A stretch of DNA of 34,169 nucleotides. It comes from Alphaproteobacteria bacterium. GTDB taxonomy: Bacteria; Pseudomonadota; Alphaproteobacteria; Micavibrionales; Micavibrionaceae. The notes beneath the pieces are model-generated. The model saw only the letters and a list, made by a program, of their open reading frames with translations. It searched no databases and was not told where the DNA came from. Position numbers and translations under genes: made by a program. Shown piece by piece: positions 9,094 through 16,792 of this stretch. The stretch spans positions 1 to 34,169 of the forward strand of contig JAGRKE010000015.1 in the NCBI GenBank assembly GCA_020442385.1. The letters run 5' to 3'. The stretch's first letter is position 1. Each line of letters begins with the position of its first letter.

Positions 9094-10116
9094 TTATTGT
9101 GGTGATTGTTCGATTTTTGGTGACTGCGGGACAGCTTCTTGTCGGCTAATAGCGAGAAAGTCTTGTTTTGTCATACCTTGTTTTCTCAGAGCCTCTTCAA
9201 GAGTCGGTAATTTCTCATGATTGGTGATATTTAAACTATCTTCAATTTTTTGCAGGCGTGTCTTTTGTTCGTCGTTCATAATTAAAGTTATGTCTGAAAT
9301 ATAGGGCTTGTTTTTTATATGTTCGGGGGTAAATAAATTTTCGCAGACTGTATCGCCTACGGAATAAATATCATTGTGATCTATACGCACGAAATTATTT
9401 TGAAAGCGACCAAAATCGCCATCTTCTAGGCGCTCCTCTAGGCGACCTAGGTATCTATCTATATAAGAATTCGTAAGATAGTTTTCGAAAGAGCTTATTA
9501 ATTTTGATGAGTCTAGTTCTTCCTTTTTTGTAGTGCCGATGATCGGGATTATCCAGTTATCTACCTCGTCGTTTCCGAATAGTTGAGGTTTTTGCGCGTA
9601 AAGCTCGGTGATTAAGTAGGCTTGTTTTACGAAAGCATCTTGTTCCATAAGGGTGTGCAAATTCAGGTAGTCAGACGGTGTAAGGCATATTTTTGTTCTG
9701 GGGTTGCTGGGGGTGGCCAATAACGCCGCCGTGTTCTTATGTTGTATGCTGTGTATGTATTCATGATAGAGCGTCAGGTAAGTATATCCTATATATTCTG
9801 TATTTAAATTTTCCTTACGGAGCCATATTTCGTTTATAAATTCTCCTTCTGAAAAGGCTTGGTACGCTCCGGCATTTGGGCTTTCATTTATCGCATCAAT
9901 ATTAACATTGCGGCATCCTGCGTCTCTCACGGCTTGCCAAAACTCAGGAAATATTCCGCCAAGCTTTCTGTTGATTTTATCGAACTTTTCGCACTGTTGT
10001 ATCAATTCTATGAAGTGAACGGCTGTTCTGTAGTTCGTCTCTTTTGCTACGAAAAGAAAATCTTCTCGTAGCTGTGGTGTTTTAAACGTTATATCTTTTT
10101 TCATATGATTGATCAT
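9094..10116 (-). CDS. AT-rich orphan protein with a zinc-metallopeptidase-like HExxH motif
   Basis: About 340 residues from ATG 10116 (alternatives: ATG 10104, or TTG 10134; none has a good ribosome site). The central segment YTYLTLYHEYIHSIQHKN contains H118-E119-x-x-H122, the zinc-binding and catalytic signature of metallopeptidases, followed by another His at 126. Upstream comes an Asn/Glu-rich region (INESPNAGAYQAFSEGEFINEIWL) of the kind seen before the helix in DUF6782-like putative metallopeptidases; that family link is from memory and tentative. No signal peptide or membrane helix is visible. The gene is clearly more AT-rich than its neighbours, and lies head-to-tail against hlyD with a 13-base gap and no terminator. 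It is probably a recent acquisition. An intracellular protease or exported effector are both possible. Confidence 0.6.
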   Translation of the reverse strand: MINHMKKDITFKTPQLREDFLFVAKETNYRTAVHFIELIQQCEKFDKINRKLGGIFPEFWQAVRDAGCRNVNIDAINESPNAGAYQAFSEGEFINEIWLRKENLNTEYIGYTYLTLYHEYIHSIQHKNTAALLATPSNPRTKICLTPSDYLNLHTLMEQDAFVKQAYLITELYAQKPQLFGNDEVDNWIIPIIGTTKKEELDSSKLISSFENYLTNSYIDRYLGRLEERLEDGDFGRFQNNFVRIDHNDIYSVGDTVCENLFTPEHIKNKPYISDITLIMNDEQKTRLQKIEDSLNITNHEKLPTLEEALRKQGMTKQDFLAISRQEAVPQSPKIEQSPQ

Positions 10117-10230
10117 TTGAAAGATGTATAGCAAATATCTTATTCATATGTAAATAAAAATTGTATTATTTCTAATGGATTAGGTTTTTATATATTGGCT
10201 TTGGGTTTCACCTTCTATTAAATGTGATTT
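10117..10230 (+). promoter_or_regulatory. AT-rich divergent intergenic region before thrS; no ribosome site for thrS
   Basis: These 114 bases are AT-rich and must carry promoters for thrS (+) and the HExxH gene (-). TATTAA at 10216-10221 sits only 9 bases before the thrS ATG, and no purine-rich ribosome site precedes that ATG, so a leaderless or very short-leader thrS mRNA is possible. The match is weak (TTGGCT at 10195-10200 is the only -35-like word, spacing 15). No T-box is expected or seen. Confidence 0.25.
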
Positions 10231-12216
10231 ATGGAACAAGCACTTAAAAATAAAATTCAAATTACATTGCCTGATGGATCGGCGCGCGCGTTTGCGGCTG
10301 GTGTGACAGGGATCGAAATTGCCGAGAGCATTGCGAAGTCTTTGGCCAAGGCAGCCGTGGCCGTGAAAATAGACGGCGTGCAGCGCGATTTGAGCGATCC
10401 GATCACGAGTGATGCGGCGCTGGAAATTATTACGCTGGATAGTGAAGAGGGGCTGGAGATCATGCGCCACACTGTGGCGGCGCAGCTGTTGGCGCGCGCG
10501 GTGAAAAACCTCTACCCGGATGCGAAGCTGGCGATTGGCCCGACGATCGAAAACGGATTTTATTACGACATTGAATTTAAGGAGCCGCTCTCTTCCGAAG
10601 ATTTGGAAAAAATCGAAAAAGAGATGCGCAAGATCAAGGAAACCAATGCGCCGATTGTCAAAAGCCTGAATTCGAAGGCCGACACCATCGCGGCGTTTAA
10701 GGACCGCGCGGAACCTTACAAGGTTGAAATTGTCGAAGGTGCGGATCAAGAGGATGGTTTTCAGCTCTACGCCCAAGGGGATACGGGCTTTATCGATTTA
10801 TGCCGTGGCCCGCATTTGCTCAGCCTGAAACAGGTCGGCGTGTTCAAGCTTATGAGCTTAGCCGGGGCGTATTGGCGCGGCGATTCCTCCAAACAAATGC
10901 TAACCCGTATTTACGGCACGGCTTGGCGCAATGATAAAGAGCTCAAAGAGTATCTCCACATGCTGGAGGAAGCTGAGAAACGCGACCACCGCAAGCTGGG
11001 CGCGGAGATGGATTTGTTCCATTTTCAGGTCGAGGCGCAAGGCTCGGTCTTTTGGCATCCGAAGGGCTTTACCATCTATAACCAGATGGAGGGGTATATC
11101 CGCCGCCGCTTGAACAATGCCGGCTATAAAGAAATTAAAACTCCGCAACTGATTGATAATAAGCTCTGGGAAAAATCCGGTCACTGGGGCAAGTACCGCG
11201 AGAATATGTTTGTTGTGCCCGATGAAATCCCCAGCACCGATGATGACGGCCCGGTGGTCAGTGACAAGGCGTTTGAAAAGCTGATGGCGCTCAAACCGAT
11301 GAACTGCCCCGCGCACGTGCAGGTCTTTAATCAGGGCATTAAATCCTACCGCGATCTGCCGATCCGCTTTGCCGAGTTTGGTTGTTGCCACCGTAATGAG
11401 CCGCATGGCGCGCTGCATGGATTGATGCGCGTACGTCAATTCACCCAAGACGATGCACATATTTTCTGCCGCGAAGATCAAATTACGGATGAGGCTGTGG
11501 CGTTTTGTGACTTGCTCAAAACCGTTTATAGCGATCTTGGCTTTGATGATGTGAAGGTCGCGCTGTCTTTGCGCCCGGAGATGCGTGTGGGATCTGACGA
11601 GCTTTGGGATAAGGCCGAGGATGGCCTGCGTCAGGCCTTGCTGAAAACCGGGCTTGAGTTCACAGAGGAAGAAGGCGAAGGCGCGTTCTACGGCCCGAAG
11701 ATTGATTATCAAATTCGCGATGCGATTGGCCGGACATGGCAGTGCGGAACCCTGCAGCTTGATTTCAATTTGCCGGAACGACTAGACGCCAGCTACGTTG
11801 GTCAGGATGGCGAGAAACACCGCCCTGTCATGCTTCACCGTGCGATTTTGGGCTCTTTGGAGCGTTTTATCGGCGTGATGATCGAGAGCTACGCCGGGAA
11901 GCTTCCGCTATGGCTGGCGCCAACGCAGGTTGTCGTTGCGCCGATTGTTTCTGAATTTGATGCTTATGCGCAAGAGGTTTGCGATGCGATGAAGGCGGCG
12001 GGCATTCGCGTAGAAACTGATTTGCGCAATGAGAAAATCAACTACAAGGTGCGCGAGCATTCACATGCCAAAGTGCCCGTGATTATCGCGGTGGGTGAGC
12101 GCGAAGCGACAGACAAAACCGTTGCTATTCGCCGCCTTGGGTCGGATAAACAAAGCGTGGAAGATCTGGCCAAGGCTATAGAGTCCCTTGCGCAAGAATG
12201 CAAAGCGCCGTATTAA
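10231..12216 (+). CDS. thrS: threonine--tRNA ligase
   Basis: Charges tRNA-Thr with threonine in the cytoplasm. The 661 residues have the full bacterial architecture: N-terminal TGS domain (about 8-68, [25 protein letters not shown]), the editing/second additional domain (about 70-230, containing NGFYYDIEF, and CRGPHL), a class II catalytic core (about 260-540) and the anticodon-binding domain (about 550-655, [14 protein letters not shown]). The zinc/substrate ligand Cys359 in PMNCPAHV, the motif 2 arginine region [32 protein letters not shown] and motif 3 [13 protein letters not shown] are all intact. infC follows after 43 bases, the common thrS-infC pairing. The ATG lacks a clear ribosome site, but earlier in-frame starts are no better. 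Confidence 0.97.
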   Translation: MEQALKNKIQITLPDGSARAFAAGVTGIEIAESIAKSLAKAAVAVKIDGVQRDLSDPITSDAALEIITLDSEEGLEIMRHTVAAQLLARAVKNLYPDAKLAIGPTIENGFYYDIEFKEPLSSEDLEKIEKEMRKIKETNAPIVKSLNSKADTIAAFKDRAEPYKVEIVEGADQEDGFQLYAQGDTGFIDLCRGPHLLSLKQVGVFKLMSLAGAYWRGDSSKQMLTRIYGTAWRNDKELKEYLHMLEEAEKRDHRKLGAEMDLFHFQVEAQGSVFWHPKGFTIYNQMEGYIRRRLNNAGYKEIKTPQLIDNKLWEKSGHWGKYRENMFVVPDEIPSTDDDGPVVSDKAFEKLMALKPMNCPAHVQVFNQGIKSYRDLPIRFAEFGCCHRNEPHGALHGLMRVRQFTQDDAHIFCREDQITDEAVAFCDLLKTVYSDLGFDDVKVALSLRPEMRVGSDELWDKAEDGLRQALLKTGLEFTEEEGEGAFYGPKIDYQIRDAIGRTWQCGTLQLDFNLPERLDASYVGQDGEKHRPVMLHRAILGSLERFIGVMIESYAGKLPLWLAPTQVVVAPIVSEFDAYAQEVCDAMKAAGIRVETDLRNEKINYKVREHSHAKVPVIIAVGEREATDKTVAIRRLGSDKQSVEDLAKAIESLAQECKAPY

Positions 12217-12246
12217 TGATGCTTGGATTTTTGGATTAACAGGAAA

Positions 12247-12262
12247 AAGGAGAAACCCCATT
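12247..12262 (+). promoter_or_regulatory. ribosome binding site and AUU start of infC
   Basis: A strong AAGGAG at 12247-12252 is followed by a 7-base spacer and an ATT codon at 12260-12262 that opens the conserved IF3 frame. The in-frame ATG at 12188 lies inside the end of thrS and would add 24 residues of non-conserved sequence, with no ribosome site of its own. AUU initiation is the known autoregulatory device of infC, because IF3 itself discriminates against non-canonical start codons. Confidence 0.85.
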
Positions 12263-12811
12263 AGTAGACCACAAAAGCCGCAACCACCGCGCCGCACCGA
12301 TGACGGCCCGCGCATTAATGATCAAATCACGGCCAGTGAAGTCAGAGTGGTTGACGAAAACGGAGAGATGAAAGGCGTTATGAGCGTCGCGGATGGCGTG
12401 AAGCTCGCCGAAGCGGCCGGTCTTGATTTGGTTGAGGTATCGCCAAATGCCGCCCCGCCGGTTTGTAAAATTCTCGATTACGGCAAGTATAAATATGAGC
12501 AGCAGAAGAAAGCTGCCGAGGCCCGTAAGAAACAAAAAATAATCGATCTTAAAGAAGTTAAAATCCGCCCGGGTATCGAGGAGCACGACTATCAAGTCAA
12601 AATGCGCAATGCGCGCCGCTTCCTTGAAAAGGGCGATAAGGTTAAGTTCACCATGCGTTTCCGTGGCCGTGAAATGGCTCATCAGGATATCGGGGAAGAG
12701 CTTTTGCAACGCATGAAGGCCGAGCTGTCTGATATTTCAAAAGTGGATCAGGACGCCAAAATGGAAGGCCGCCAGATTATTATGATTCTGGCCTCTGAAA
12801 TTTCGAAATGA
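12260..12811 (+). CDS. infC: translation initiation factor IF-3
   Basis: Binds the 30S subunit, keeps it apart from 50S and proofreads the start codon. From the ATT at 12260 the protein has 183 residues, close to the 180 of the E. coli protein. The N-terminal domain contains [65 protein letters not shown], followed by the Lys-rich linker helix and the C-terminal domain ([47 protein letters not shown]), all typical. It is 43 bases downstream of thrS and ends before a bidirectional terminator, so rpmI and rplT, often next in other bacteria, are not linked here. AUU start and autoregulation are described at the start-site entry. Confidence 0.95.
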   Translation: MSRPQKPQPPRRTDDGPRINDQITASEVRVVDENGEMKGVMSVADGVKLAEAAGLDLVEVSPNAAPPVCKILDYGKYKYEQQKKAAEARKKQKIIDLKEVKIRPGIEEHDYQVKMRNARRFLEKGDKVKFTMRFRGREMAHQDIGEELLQRMKAELSDISKVDQDAKMEGRQIIMILASEISK

Positions 12812-12833
12812 TCAAAGTTAAATCGCAAATAAA

Positions 12834-12864
12834 AAAAGCCGCTCAAGAAGGGCGGCTTTTGTTT
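12834..12864. terminator. bidirectional terminator between infC and trxA
   Basis: AAAAGCCGC (12834-12842) pairs perfectly with GCGGCTTTT (12852-12860) across a 9-base loop. On the + strand it ends in TTTTGTTTT after infC. On the - strand it ends in a run of T after trxA, so one hairpin serves both convergent genes. Confidence 0.85.
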
Positions 12865-12882
12865 TGGGTTTTGCGGGAGTCT

Positions 12883-13203
12883 TTAAACCGCGCTCTCCAC
12901 CCATTCCTCAAGCTGGCTTTTGGGCATGCCGCCAACGCGTGTGTCGACAATTTCGCCATTCTTGAAGATCATCAGGGTCGGAATACCACGCACACCATAT
13001 TTTGTCGGTGTCTCTGGCGCTTCGTCGATATTAATTTTTACAACCTTGACCTTGTCTTTCAGGTCATTGGCCAGCTCATCAACCACAGGGGAGAGCGTTT
13101 TACAAGGACCGCACCATTCTGCCCAGAAATCCACCACAACCGGCAATTCTGATTTCAGAACTTCGCTTTCAAATTCACTATCTGTTACAGCCACGCTCGA
13201 CAT
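12883..13203 (-). CDS. trxA: thioredoxin
   Basis: A 106-residue thiol-disulfide oxidoreductase that keeps cytoplasmic proteins reduced. The active site is FWAEWCGPCK with Cys31 and Cys34. The cis-proline loop GIPTLMIFKNGE and the KINIDE segment are intact. The ATG at 13203 has an AAAGGACA ribosome site. Being downstream of addA on the same strand is common in alphaproteobacteria, but a gap of 112 bases suggests its own promoter. On the - strand a TTAGAT, 15-base spacer, TATAAG arrangement just upstream (around 13225-13251) is a weak candidate. Confidence 0.96.
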   Translation of the reverse strand: MSSVAVTDSEFESEVLKSELPVVVDFWAEWCGPCKTLSPVVDELANDLKDKVKVVKINIDEAPETPTKYGVRGIPTLMIFKNGEIVDTRVGGMPKSQLEEWVESAV

Positions 13204-13315
13204 AATATTGTCCTTTCTTTTGCACTCAACTCTTATAATCTTATTCGCTCTAATCTAAGCCTTGGTTACTGATATGCATTTATTCAGCCAGCTTTCAAGC
13301 GCCATCATTCTAACC

Positions 13316-16300
13316 TTATTTAAGGTGCACAGGCATTAAATAAGGCCCATCTGTCCACAGTAAAGCCGCTCGCACCTCGCGGCCGGGGTAAATTTTGCGC
13401 AGCGCATCGGCATAGGCCTGCATTTGCGCCTGATAGATGGCGGGAATGTCTTTTGCGTCTGTGGGTGGCGGTCTGTTGGTTTTGTAATCGATAATCAGGA
13501 TGTGCGTATCCGTGATCAAAAGGCGGTCGACTTGTCCGCTCATAATCTGGCCGTTTTCAAGCCGGGCATTGATTGGTACTTCGGCGCGGGCTTGGGGGCT
13601 GAAAATCTCTTTAAAGGCTGTGTCTTCCAAGATGGTCAGGGTTTCACTGACGATATTTGTGCGGACATCTTCGGGTAAATCACTTGCAAAACGCTCTACG
13701 AAGCGCTGGGCAGCGCTTTTTTGCTGATCGGGGGCTAGGCGCGGTAAAATCTCCAAAAGTTTGTGTGTGACATTCCCGCGGCGGAATCTGTACTCATCTC
13801 GGCCCTTAAGAGGTGAAGTGGCGGCTGGGGTGATATCAGACGGCCTAGAGGGGCTGATCACCGGGCCGAGCGGATTGAGCTCAACCGGGGCATTTTTATA
13901 AAGAAAATCAGGAATTTCTATAGACATACCAGTCGGTTTTTTTTCTATATTTTTATCTTTAATTTCATTTATTTGTGGATTTTCTATTTTAAAAGTGCCA
14001 CCGTTTTCTTCCATGTTGGGATGGGATTGCAGCCCGGCCTGAATATGATGATACCAAGAAGGTTTGGGCTGCTTTCGTCCTGCCACTCCGCACACATACA
14101 GGCGGTCTTCCGCGCGCGTCATGGCAACATAGAGCAGGCGGCGATATTCCTCTTCCAAACGCTCATCCAGCGCCGCCATTTGCGTGCTAAACAGCGCCGG
14201 GTCCATATCTTTGCGCGCCGACCATATCGGCACGGATAGGGTGGATTTATCCGGCCATATCAGGCGTTTATCAATTTGTCCCGGCGGGCTGAGGGTTGTG
14301 CGCACAGTATCGGGCATAATCACGATCGGGGCTTGTAGGCCCTTGGCCCCGTGCACCGTCATGATGCGGATTTGGTTATCGGATTCAGATAGCTCGCGTT
14401 TAATCTCATCTTGGCGCTGGCTTTGCCGGGCAACGAAGCTTTGCAGTGAGGCGATATGTTCCTGCTCAAAGCTGATTGCGTGGTGAAGAAATTCATTCAC
14501 CGGGTCGAGAATTTCCGTGCTCAAGCGGCTTTGCAGCGCGCGCAGGCCGCTTTTCTCATCGGCCGGACACAGATCATGCAAAAGATGGCTGAAAAACTCA
14601 AACGGGCGGGCTTGCGTGGCCATCGTAATCAGATTTTTAAGGTAGCGCGTAATCTCTTGATGATCGGATCCTTCTAGCGCGGCCCAAAGCGTGCCTGTAC
14701 GTGTGTGCGCCAGAGCAAAAAGCTGCTCCTCATCCAGTCCGATTAGCGGGGATTTCAGCACGCAGGCCAGGGTTAAATCATCGGCGGGTAGCAGGGCGAA
14801 TTGCGCGGCGGCGAGCAAATCCTCAATCACCAGCTGTTCATTCAAAACCATGCGGTCGCTGCCGCTGACGGGGATGTTCTGATCCTTCAGCGCGCGGGAG
14901 ATTGCTTCCACCAGCGCGCCGCGGTTGCGCACCAAAATCATGATATCACCGGGCTCAATCGGGCGGCCCTTTGATTCTAAAATCTTGCCATTCTTCAGCC
15001 AGCCTTTAATGGTTTGCGCGATTTGGCGAGCGAGCTTGGCCCGCGATGTCTCCGCACTGGTGATGCGCAGCGGTGATTCCCACAAATCAATCTCGGGCTT
15101 TTCGGCTTCCTCACATAACGGCCAGAGTTCGACACGCCCGGCATCACCGCGGCGAAATGCATGATGACGTACGTCTTTAATCGATAGCCCTTTACGCAAT
15201 TGTGGGTCGGCAAAAACACTATCAACCGCATCGAGAACACTCTGGGTCGAGCGGAAAGAGATATCCATATCCACCGGCTGCCAACGCTCGCGCGCATCAG
15301 TGACCTTTTTCTCAAAATCGCGCTGCATGCGGGCAAATTCCTCTGGCGAGGCCCGCTGAAAGCTATAGATAGACTGCTTTTCATCTCCCACAACGAAGAC
15401 TGTACGTGTGATGTCTTTCTGACCCTGCCCGGTGAAAAACTCGCGGCACAGCGCCTCGATGATCGACCATTGATCGGGGTTTGTGTCTTGCGCCTCATCG
15501 ACCAGAATATGATCTAGTCCGTGGTCCATTTTATACAAAACCCAGCTTGTGTTGCTGGTTTTAAATTCACCATCATTTAGAATTGTACGTGTTTTCAGGA
15601 TTAGATCATCATAATCAAGTGCAGCCGCCTCTTGTTTCAAAGCTTCATACTCCGCCAGAACAGCCTGCCCCAGATAAAGCAGATCGCGGGTCAGCGCGGC
15701 GCAGCTCAGGGCCTTTATTTGCTCGTTAAACGCCAGAATGCGTGCCGTTTCGAGCTCTATAATATCCGTTGTTTCGGGATGGATCTTTTGCACTTTTTGG
15801 GTGATGGAGTCTTTGAGCGGCTCTCCGTCCTTTTTCAAAAAGACAGACATGTACGTCTCCAGCATTTCCGTGCGCTCGGCGGCGCTTTGCAGGCTGAGCC
15901 AGGTGCTGAGTATTTGATGTGCGGCCATATCTTTCTTGGCGTTTGCCCCGTCTAATGCGTTCAAAAGCTTTTTTAAATGCTGGTCATGCGCGGGATCTGG
16001 GGCGCAAAAGCGCAGGCGCAGCGCTTCGACGTCTTCGCCCGGCTTTACGTTTAAATCAGCACAGAGCTGTGTATAGAGCCCCTCAACACCGAAATGCGTC
16101 TTCAGCAGCGCGCCGAATTGTCGGCGCTCGGCGATGATATCGCGCATTAGGGCCGAAAACTGCGCTTCGTTAATGGTGGCGGCAATATGGCTCAAGCGGC
16201 CTGCGGCTTCTTGCGTGTTCTCTTTTTGCAGCGCGCTGATCGCGCTTTTTTGCGCGCGCTCAATCAGCCTGGCGGTCGTGTGATCATCCAGAACGCTAAA

Positions 16301-16792
16301 AAATGGCGGCAAATTGGCCTCCAGCGGGAAACGCGCCAGCACCGATTTACAAAAGGAATGGATGGTCATGATTTTCAAGCCACCGGGCGTGTCCACCACC
16401 TGTGCAAAGAGCTTTCTGGCTGCTTTAACATCCTGACTGGTTGGTTTTTTATTGAGCAGTTTTTCTAAATCATTCTCCAATTTCTCAAGTGGCATAATCG
16501 CCCAGTGGCCAAGCTTTTCCATGATGCGCAGTGACATTTCATTGGCTGCAGCTTTTGTGAAGGTAATTCCGAGAATTTTATAAGGCAGCGTTCCCGGCGC
16601 GCCGTCAGCGCGCGGTAGTAACAGGCGCAAGACGCGGTCGGTTAGGACTTTGGTTTTGCCTGTACCGGCCGAGGCACTCACCCAGACGGAAGATTCGGGA
16701 TCGGAGGCTTGCCTCTGCACGACATTCGGGTCTAAGGGCCGTGCTTGCTCTTCGGGCGTTTGCTGCGGGTTGAGGCTGTGATCAGATGTCAT
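13316..16792 (-). CDS. addA: ATP-dependent helicase/nuclease AddA (double-strand break repair)
   Basis: Large subunit of AddAB, which resects double-strand breaks and loads RecA, replacing RecBCD in this class. The 1158 residues form a UvrD/Rep-like superfamily 1A helicase with a C-terminal RecB-type nuclease. Walker A is SASAGTGKT at 39-47, Walker B DEAQD at 432-436, then VGDEKQSIYSFQRA, MTVHGAKGLQAPIVI, and YVAMTRAEDRLYV. The nuclease has RGNVTHKLLEILP and GQVDRLLITDTHILIIDYKTNRP (catalytic Asp/Lys of DYK near 1100). All motifs are present, so the enzyme should be active. Its ATG follows the addB stop without a gap. The size is normal for the alphaproteobacterial form. Several GTACGT words fall in this gene (see findings). 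Confidence 0.96.
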   Translation of the reverse strand: MTSDHSLNPQQTPEEQARPLDPNVVQRQASDPESSVWVSASAGTGKTKVLTDRVLRLLLPRADGAPGTLPYKILGITFTKAAANEMSLRIMEKLGHWAIMPLEKLENDLEKLLNKKPTSQDVKAARKLFAQVVDTPGGLKIMTIHSFCKSVLARFPLEANLPPFFSVLDDHTTARLIERAQKSAISALQKENTQEAAGRLSHIAATINEAQFSALMRDIIAERRQFGALLKTHFGVEGLYTQLCADLNVKPGEDVEALRLRFCAPDPAHDQHLKKLLNALDGANAKKDMAAHQILSTWLSLQSAAERTEMLETYMSVFLKKDGEPLKDSITQKVQKIHPETTDIIELETARILAFNEQIKALSCAALTRDLLYLGQAVLAEYEALKQEAAALDYDDLILKTRTILNDGEFKTSNTSWVLYKMDHGLDHILVDEAQDTNPDQWSIIEALCREFFTGQGQKDITRTVFVVGDEKQSIYSFQRASPEEFARMQRDFEKKVTDARERWQPVDMDISFRSTQSVLDAVDSVFADPQLRKGLSIKDVRHHAFRRGDAGRVELWPLCEEAEKPEIDLWESPLRITSAETSRAKLARQIAQTIKGWLKNGKILESKGRPIEPGDIMILVRNRGALVEAISRALKDQNIPVSGSDRMVLNEQLVIEDLLAAAQFALLPADDLTLACVLKSPLIGLDEEQLFALAHTRTGTLWAALEGSDHQEITRYLKNLITMATQARPFEFFSHLLHDLCPADEKSGLRALQSRLSTEILDPVNEFLHHAISFEQEHIASLQSFVARQSQRQDEIKRELSESDNQIRIMTVHGAKGLQAPIVIMPDTVRTTLSPPGQIDKRLIWPDKSTLSVPIWSARKDMDPALFSTQMAALDERLEEEYRRLLYVAMTRAEDRLYVCGVAGRKQPKPSWYHHIQAGLQSHPNMEENGGTFKIENPQINEIKDKNIEKKPTGMSIEIPDFLYKNAPVELNPLGPVISPSRPSDITPAATSPLKGRDEYRFRRGNVTHKLLEILPRLAPDQQKSAAQRFVERFASDLPEDVRTNIVSETLTILEDTAFKEIFSPQARAEVPINARLENGQIMSGQVDRLLITDTHILIIDYKTNRPPPTDAKDIPAIYQAQMQAYADALRKIYPGREVRAALLWTDGPYLMPVHLK
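15584..15595 (+). repeat. dispersed word TGTACGTSTTTT, exact copy in addA
   Basis: TGTACGTGTTTT; on the coding strand it encodes Lys-Thr-Arg-Thr of AddA. Member of the dispersed set described in the findings. Confidence 0.5.

Noticed and set aside
10900..11712. 270-codon open frame antisense to thrS
   Set aside because: It lies wholly inside thrS, which has complete domain motifs; the antisense frame has no recognisable domain and no ribosome site.
12808..13152. 114-codon + frame across trxA
   Set aside because: It starts inside the infC stop, runs through the terminator and is the reverse of trxA.
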